64,000 bases of DNA, taken from contig NZ_QFZK01000004.1 in the NCBI RefSeq assembly GCF_003415675.1, forward strand, positions 186,001 through 250,000. Reading direction: 5' to 3'. The position numbers and the translations under genes are program-made. Shown piece by piece: positions 59,955 through 64,000 of the stretch. How positions within the stretch are numbered: the first letter of the stretch is position 1; the number at the start of each line of letters is the position of its first letter. Source of the stretch: Rhodoferax lacus. GTDB lineage: Bacteria > Pseudomonadota > Gammaproteobacteria > Burkholderiales > Burkholderiaceae_C. The notes below the pieces were generated by a model. The model searched no databases. It was not told where the DNA came from and saw only the letters and a program-made list of their open reading frames with translations.

Positions 59955-61553
59955 TCATCTTGTAACAATTGGTAAGCCGCCGGTGGCGGACTGCAGCACG
60001 GTGGGCAGCGCAGTCGGCAAGAGCTCTGGATAGTCCAGGCTGTAGTGCAGGCCGCGGCTCTCAACGCGGGCTTGTGCCGAGCGCACGATCAGGTCGGCCA
60101 CCTGCAGCAGATTGCGCAGCTCCAGCAGGTCGCGCGAGACATGGAAGTGGGCGTAGTACTCGTGGACTTCCGACTGCAGCAGGGCGATGCGGTGGGCCGC
60201 GCGCTCCAGCCGTTTGTTGGTGCGCACAATGCCCACGTAGTCCCACATGAAGCGGCGCAGCTCGTCCCAGTTGTGCGAGATCACCACCGCCTCGTTGGCA
60301 TCAATCACCTGGCTGTCGTCCCAGTGGGGCAGAGCGCCCGGCGGGCCCAGGGGGGTGTCGGCAATGGCCTGCGCTGCCGACTTGGCAAACACCATGCATT
60401 CCACCAGCGAGTTGCTGGCCAGGCGGTTGGCACCGTGCAGGCCGGTGCAGGCGGTCTCGCCAATCGCATACAGGCCCGCCAGGTCGGTCTTCCCGGCCAG
60501 GTCGGTGAGGACGCCGCCGCAGGTGTAGTGGGCCGCGGGCACCACCGGGATGCCCTGCGTGGTGATGTCTATGCCCAGCTCGGCGCAGCGCTTCAGGATG
60601 TTGGGAAAGTGTTCATTCAGGAAAGCCGGGCTCTTGTGGGTGATGTCCAGATAGACGCAGTCCAGGCCGTGCTTCTTCATTTCAAAATCGATGGCGCGGG
60701 CCACCACATCGCGCGGCGCCAGCTCGGCCCGTTCGTCATGCGCGGGCATGAAGCGTGTGCCATCGGGCAGGCGCAGGATGCCGCCTTCGCCGCGCACAGC
60801 TTCGCTGATCAAAAACGACTTGGCATGCGGGTGGTACAGGCAGGTCGGGTGGAACTGGATGAACTCCATGTTCTGCACCCGGCAACCGGCGCGCCAGGCG
60901 CTGGCAATGCCGTCGCCGGTGGCGGTGTCGGGGTTGGTGGTGTACAGGTACACCTTGCCAGCACCTCCCGTGGCCAGCATGGTGTGGGCAGCGGCAAAGG
61001 TGTCCACCGTGTCGGTGGCGCCGTTCAGGGCGTACAGGCCCACGCACTGTGCACCGGGCAGGCCCAGCTTCTGGTGGGTGATCAGGTCCACCAGCGTGTG
61101 CTGGTTGAACACCGTGATGTTCGGTGCGGCCAGCACCTTTTTCATCAGCGTCTGCTGCACGGCCCAACCGGTGGCATCGGTCACGTGCACGATGCGCCGC
61201 TCGCTGTGGCCGCCTTCGCGGGTGAGGTGCAGCAGGCCGTCTTCTTCGGTAAAGGGCACGCCCAATTCGATGAGCCAGCGGATGGCCACGGGCGCGTTCT
61301 CCACCACAAACTGCGTGGCCGCGCGGTCGCACAGACCGGCACCGGCCACCAGCGTGTCGCTCACATGCGAGTCAAAGCTGTCGTTGTCGGCCATGACAGC
61401 GGCAATGCCACCCTGGGCCCAGGCGCTGGCGCCTTCGCTCAAGGCGCCCTTGGTCAGCAGGCCTATGCGCAGATGGCTGGGCAGGCGCAGCGCGGCGCTC
61501 AGGCCGGCCAGACCGCTGCCGACGATCAGAACGTCAAAGGAATGCTGTTGCAT
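59955..61553 (-). CDS. nadB: L-aspartate oxidase
   Basis: A 532-residue flavoprotein that oxidises L-aspartate to iminoaspartate for NAD synthesis. It has the FAD loop VLIVGSGLAGLSAALRL, EGASAWAQGGIAAVM, the family segments HVTDATGWAVQ, MLATGGAGKVYLYTTNPDTATGDGIASAWRAGC, QFHPTCLY and HYTCGGVLTDLAGKTDLAGLYAIGE, and a C-terminal helical domain. nadA and nadC follow upstream on the same strand, giving the order nadC-nadA-nadB in transcription. Confidence 0.96.
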   Translation of the reverse strand: MQQHSFDVLIVGSGLAGLSAALRLPSHLRIGLLTKGALSEGASAWAQGGIAAVMADNDSFDSHVSDTLVAGAGLCDRAATQFVVENAPVAIRWLIELGVPFTEEDGLLHLTREGGHSERRIVHVTDATGWAVQQTLMKKVLAAPNITVFNQHTLVDLITHQKLGLPGAQCVGLYALNGATDTVDTFAAAHTMLATGGAGKVYLYTTNPDTATGDGIASAWRAGCRVQNMEFIQFHPTCLYHPHAKSFLISEAVRGEGGILRLPDGTRFMPAHDERAELAPRDVVARAIDFEMKKHGLDCVYLDITHKSPAFLNEHFPNILKRCAELGIDITTQGIPVVPAAHYTCGGVLTDLAGKTDLAGLYAIGETACTGLHGANRLASNSLVECMVFAKSAAQAIADTPLGPPGALPHWDDSQVIDANEAVVISHNWDELRRFMWDYVGIVRTNKRLERAAHRIALLQSEVHEYYAHFHVSRDLLELRNLLQVADLIVRSAQARVESRGLHYSLDYPELLPTALPTVLQSATGGLPIVTR

Positions 61554-61604
61554 GGAAACCTTGGGGTAAAGCGGGGCCGTGTGCGGCGGTGCGGCGCGCA
61601 GGCA

Positions 61605-62750
61605 TCAGGCCGCGCCGATGTTCGGCACCAGGCCGCTGGCCGGGGGCGCATGGCCGGCCTTGGCGGCAGCCAAGCTGGCGGTGAAGCCCAGCATCCGGTC
61701 TATGGGCAGGCGCGCACGTTCAATCAGCGCAGCGTCCACTTCAATCCGGTTGGCGCCCGACTCCAGCACGGCGGCCAAACCTTGCAGGCTGTTCATGGCC
61801 ATCCAGGGGCAGTGCGCGCAGCTCTTGCAGGTGGCGCTGTTACCGGCTGTGGGCGCTTCGATAAAAGTCTTTGTAGGGTTCTGCGTGCGCAGCTTGTGCA
61901 TCAGGCCGTTGTCGGTGGCCACGATGAAGGTGCTGGCGTCCATCTCGCGTGCTGCCTTCAGGATGCCCGAGGTGGAGCCAATCGCGTCAGCCAGCGCCAG
62001 GATGGCAGCCGGGCTTTCCGGGTGCGCCAGGATTTTGGCGCCGGGGTGATCGGCCTTCAGGCCTTCGAGCTCGAAGGCCTTGAACTCGTCGTGCACGATG
62101 CAGCTGCCGTTCCACATCACCATGTCAGCGCCAGTGGCGCGCTCGATGTAGGCGCCCAGGTGGCGGTCCGGCGCCCAGAGGATTTTTTCGCCCCGGCTCT
62201 TGAGGTGGTTGACCACATCGAGCGCGCAGCCCGAGGTCACCATCCAGTCAGCGCGCGCTTTGACGGCCGCGCTGGTGTTGGCATAGACCACCACGGTGCG
62301 GTCCGGGTGCAGGTCGCAAAAGGCGCTGAAGGCGTCTGTGGGGCAACCCAGGTCCAGCGAGCAGGTGGCTTCCAGCTCGGGCACGATGATGGTCTTGTGG
62401 GGCGACAGAATCTTGGCCGTCTCGCCCATGAAGCGCACGCCGGCCACCACCAGTGTTTGGGCGGCATGGTCACGCCCGAAGCGCGCCATCTCCAGCGAGT
62501 CGCTCACCAGGCCACCGGTGCGCTCGGCCAGGTCCTGCAGGTCGGGGTGCACATAGTAGTGGGCCACCAGCACGGCGTTCTTCTGCTGGAGCAACTCCGC
62601 AATGCGGTCCATCAGGGCGGCGCGCTCGGCAGGGGACGGCTCTTCTGGCACACGGGCCCAGGCATGCTGCACGCTATTGGCCGCGCCCACACGCGAGAAG
62701 TCGGGCAGCTCGTAGTCCACCCGGATGGTTTGCTTGGCAAGGCTGGTCAT
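61605..62750 (-). CDS. nadA: Quinolinate synthase
   Basis: A 381-residue [4Fe-4S] enzyme that condenses iminoaspartate with dihydroxyacetone phosphate. It contains [22 protein letters not shown], the first cluster-cysteine region [30 protein letters not shown], and the C-terminal [13 protein letters not shown]. The start used is the ATG at 62748-62750; a GTG at 62771 directly at the nadC stop is an alternative. Confidence 0.96.
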   Translation of the reverse strand: MTSLAKQTIRVDYELPDFSRVGAANSVQHAWARVPEEPSPAERAALMDRIAELLQQKNAVLVAHYYVHPDLQDLAERTGGLVSDSLEMARFGRDHAAQTLVVAGVRFMGETAKILSPHKTIIVPELEATCSLDLGCPTDAFSAFCDLHPDRTVVVYANTSAAVKARADWMVTSGCALDVVNHLKSRGEKILWAPDRHLGAYIERATGADMVMWNGSCIVHDEFKAFELEGLKADHPGAKILAHPESPAAILALADAIGSTSGILKAAREMDASTFIVATDNGLMHKLRTQNPTKTFIEAPTAGNSATCKSCAHCPWMAMNSLQGLAAVLESGANRIEVDAALIERARLPIDRMLGFTASLAAAKAGHAPPASGLVPNIGAA

Positions 62751-62767
62751 GGTGTTTTTTACAGGGC

Positions 62768-63658
62768 TCACAGCGCTTCAAAGCGCATGGAAAAATCGGT
62801 GGCGCTGACGTCCTTGGTCAGCACGCCGATCGAGATGCGGTCCACCCCGGTTTCAGCGAGGGTGCGCAGGCCCTCGAGCGTCACGCCGCCGGAGATTTCC
62901 AGAATCGCCGGGCCTGTGCTGCGGCTGGCTCCCAGCTCCTGGTTGATGGCCACGGCGGCGCGCAGGGTGGGCAGGTCCATGTTGTCCAGGAGCACCATGG
63001 CAGCACCGTGGGTCAGGGCTTCCTGCAACTGCTCCAGGGTCTCGACCTCGATCTCCACAAAGTCGGCCGTGGCGGACAGCGCATCGGCCTGGGCCAGCAC
63101 GGCGGCAATGCCACCGGCGGCGGCAATGTGGTTTTCCTTGATCAGGATGGCGTCATACAGGCCGATGCGGTGGTTCACGCCGCCACCGGTGCGCACGGCA
63201 TATTTCTGCGCCAGGCGCAGGCCCGGCAGGGTCTTGCGGGTGTCCACAATCTGCGCGCGCGTGCCTGCCACAGCGGCCACATAGGTGGCGGTCTTGGTGG
63301 CCACGCCACTGAGCAGTTGCAAAAAATTCAGGGCCGTGCGCTCGGCCGAGAGCAGGGCGCGGGCACTGCCCTGTATGTCCAGCACGGTCTGGTTGGCAGC
63401 ACAGCGCTGGCCCTCGGCCACATGCCAGGTGAGCTGCACCTGCGGGTCCAGCGCGGTGAGGGCCGCAGTCACCCACGGCGCGCCGCACAGCACCGCGCTT
63501 TCGCGCGCGAGAATGCGGGCCCGTGCCGTGCGGTTCGGGTCTATCAGTCCGGCAGTCAGGTCGCCCGCACCCAGGTCTTCGGCCAGGGCTGCAGCCACAT
63601 CCTTTCTGGCCAGTTCCGCAAGCTCCGCAGAGTCCAACGTCTTCGGAATTTTCTTCAT
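62768..63658 (-). CDS. nadC: Nicotinate-nucleotide pyrophosphorylase (quinolinate phosphoribosyltransferase)
   Basis: A 296-residue enzyme that makes nicotinate mononucleotide from quinolinate and PRPP. It has the segments [79 protein letters not shown] and [10 protein letters not shown]. It is the first gene of the nadCAB group, with a short gap to nadA. Confidence 0.96.
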   Translation of the reverse strand: MKKIPKTLDSAELAELARKDVAAALAEDLGAGDLTAGLIDPNRTARARILARESAVLCGAPWVTAALTALDPQVQLTWHVAEGQRCAANQTVLDIQGSARALLSAERTALNFLQLLSGVATKTATYVAAVAGTRAQIVDTRKTLPGLRLAQKYAVRTGGGVNHRIGLYDAILIKENHIAAAGGIAAVLAQADALSATADFVEIEVETLEQLQEALTHGAAMVLLDNMDLPTLRAAVAINQELGASRSTGPAILEISGGVTLEGLRTLAETGVDRISIGVLTKDVSATDFSMRFEAL

Positions 63659-63720
63659 AGCCGCGCAGCATAACGCGTGCTGTCAGCCTTTTTGGGAAGA
63701 TGCCCGTAAATTGCTGCCCA

Positions 63721-64000
63721 TCAGATGGCAGTGCGGGGCACCAGCGCAATGGCCTGCCAGTCGGCATCCTGTTCCCAGTGCTGTTTCCAGGCCGCCAGAC
63801 CGGCCACCGGCATGGGGCGTGCGATGCCATAGCCCTGGGCCATTTCGCAACCCAGGTCCATCAGGGCCCGGGCATGCTCCAGGGTCTCCACGCCTTCGGC
63901 AACGACATTGCGTTTGAGCTGGCGCATGATCCACAGAATGCCATCCAGGATGTGCACATTGTCCTGGTCCAGCAGCATCTCGCGCACAAAGCTCTGGTCA
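63721..64000 (-). CDS. EAL-domain protein, C-terminal part (cut by window end)
   Basis: The frame is open to the window edge and ends at 63721. The visible residues are the end of an EAL phosphodiesterase domain: FVREMLLDQDN, VVAEGVETLEHARALMDLGCEMAQGYGIARPMP, then about 25 further residues. The rest of the protein, including the EAL signature, lies outside the window, so activity cannot be judged. Confidence 0.85.
   Translation of the reverse strand, partial: DQSFVREMLLDQDNVHILDGILWIMRQLKRNVVAEGVETLEHARALMDLGCEMAQGYGIARPMPVAGLAAWKQHWEQDADWQAIALVPRTAI

Noticed and set aside
60045..63284. A 1079-codon open frame antisense to nadB, nadA and nadC
   Set aside because: The three minus-strand genes are unmistakable, and the opposite-strand translation resembles no protein family.

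Overview
The window reads as chromosomal DNA of a GC-rich betaproteobacterium, most likely a member of the Comamonadaceae (Rhodoferax/Polaromonas/Acidovorax type). The grounds are a Burkholderiales-type porin, the protocatechuate 4,5-cleavage genes, the narXL-narK1K2GHJI layout, and a GC-rich, densely packed coding style with many start/stop overlaps. No rRNA, tRNA, CRISPR array, integrase or transposase was seen. The family assignment rests on pattern recognition only.

1-18.5 kb is a catabolic island for quinate/shikimate and protocatechuate. It holds the end of a type II dehydroquinate dehydratase, a fused QuiC-type dehydroshikimate dehydratase, an AroE-like dehydrogenase, an AEC-family carrier and a porin with a clear terminator. 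A LysR regulator then diverges from ligJ-ligK-ligI-ligA-ligB-ligC, preceded by a ModA-like protein with no signal peptide. Together these take dehydroquinate or dehydroshikimate to protocatechuate, open the ring at 4,5 and deliver pyruvate plus oxaloacetate. Only the 4-oxalomesaconate tautomerase (LigU/GalD) is missing. Next come two genes that look like a split copy of the fused QuiC with eroded metal sites. A second LysR follows, divergent from a second ligAB pair, a phytanoyl-CoA-type dioxygenase and a class V aminotransferase.

18.5-30 kb is a complete uronate/aldarate module: glycerate 2-kinase, glucarate dehydratase and a GntR regulator on the minus strand. On the plus strand are uronate dehydrogenase, an SMP-30 lactonase, a TRAP transporter (P, Q, M), galactarate dehydratase, ketodeoxyglucarate aldolase and tartronate semialdehyde reductase. 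A 16-bp motif (14/16 identical) occurs both upstream of glucarate dehydratase and in the gntR/udh divergent promoter, and is a good candidate GntR operator.

30-49.5 kb carries a class A penicillin-binding protein, a degenerate HD-GYP protein and the respiratory nitrate reduction block. That block is narX-narL, an intervening Fic-protein gene with its own palindromic operator-like repeats, an FNR-like site, narK1-narK2, a 0.4-kb intergenic repeat element, narGHJI, a parvulin isomerase and a small unknown protein.

49.5-64 kb holds signalling and NAD genes: a large hybrid histidine kinase, a Bcr/CflA drug-efflux carrier, a soluble protein with duplicated sensor-like halves and a C-terminal CheW-like domain, an HDOD protein, a PAS-GGDEF(degenerate)-EAL protein, nadB, nadA, nadC, and the C-terminal end of another EAL protein that runs off the window.
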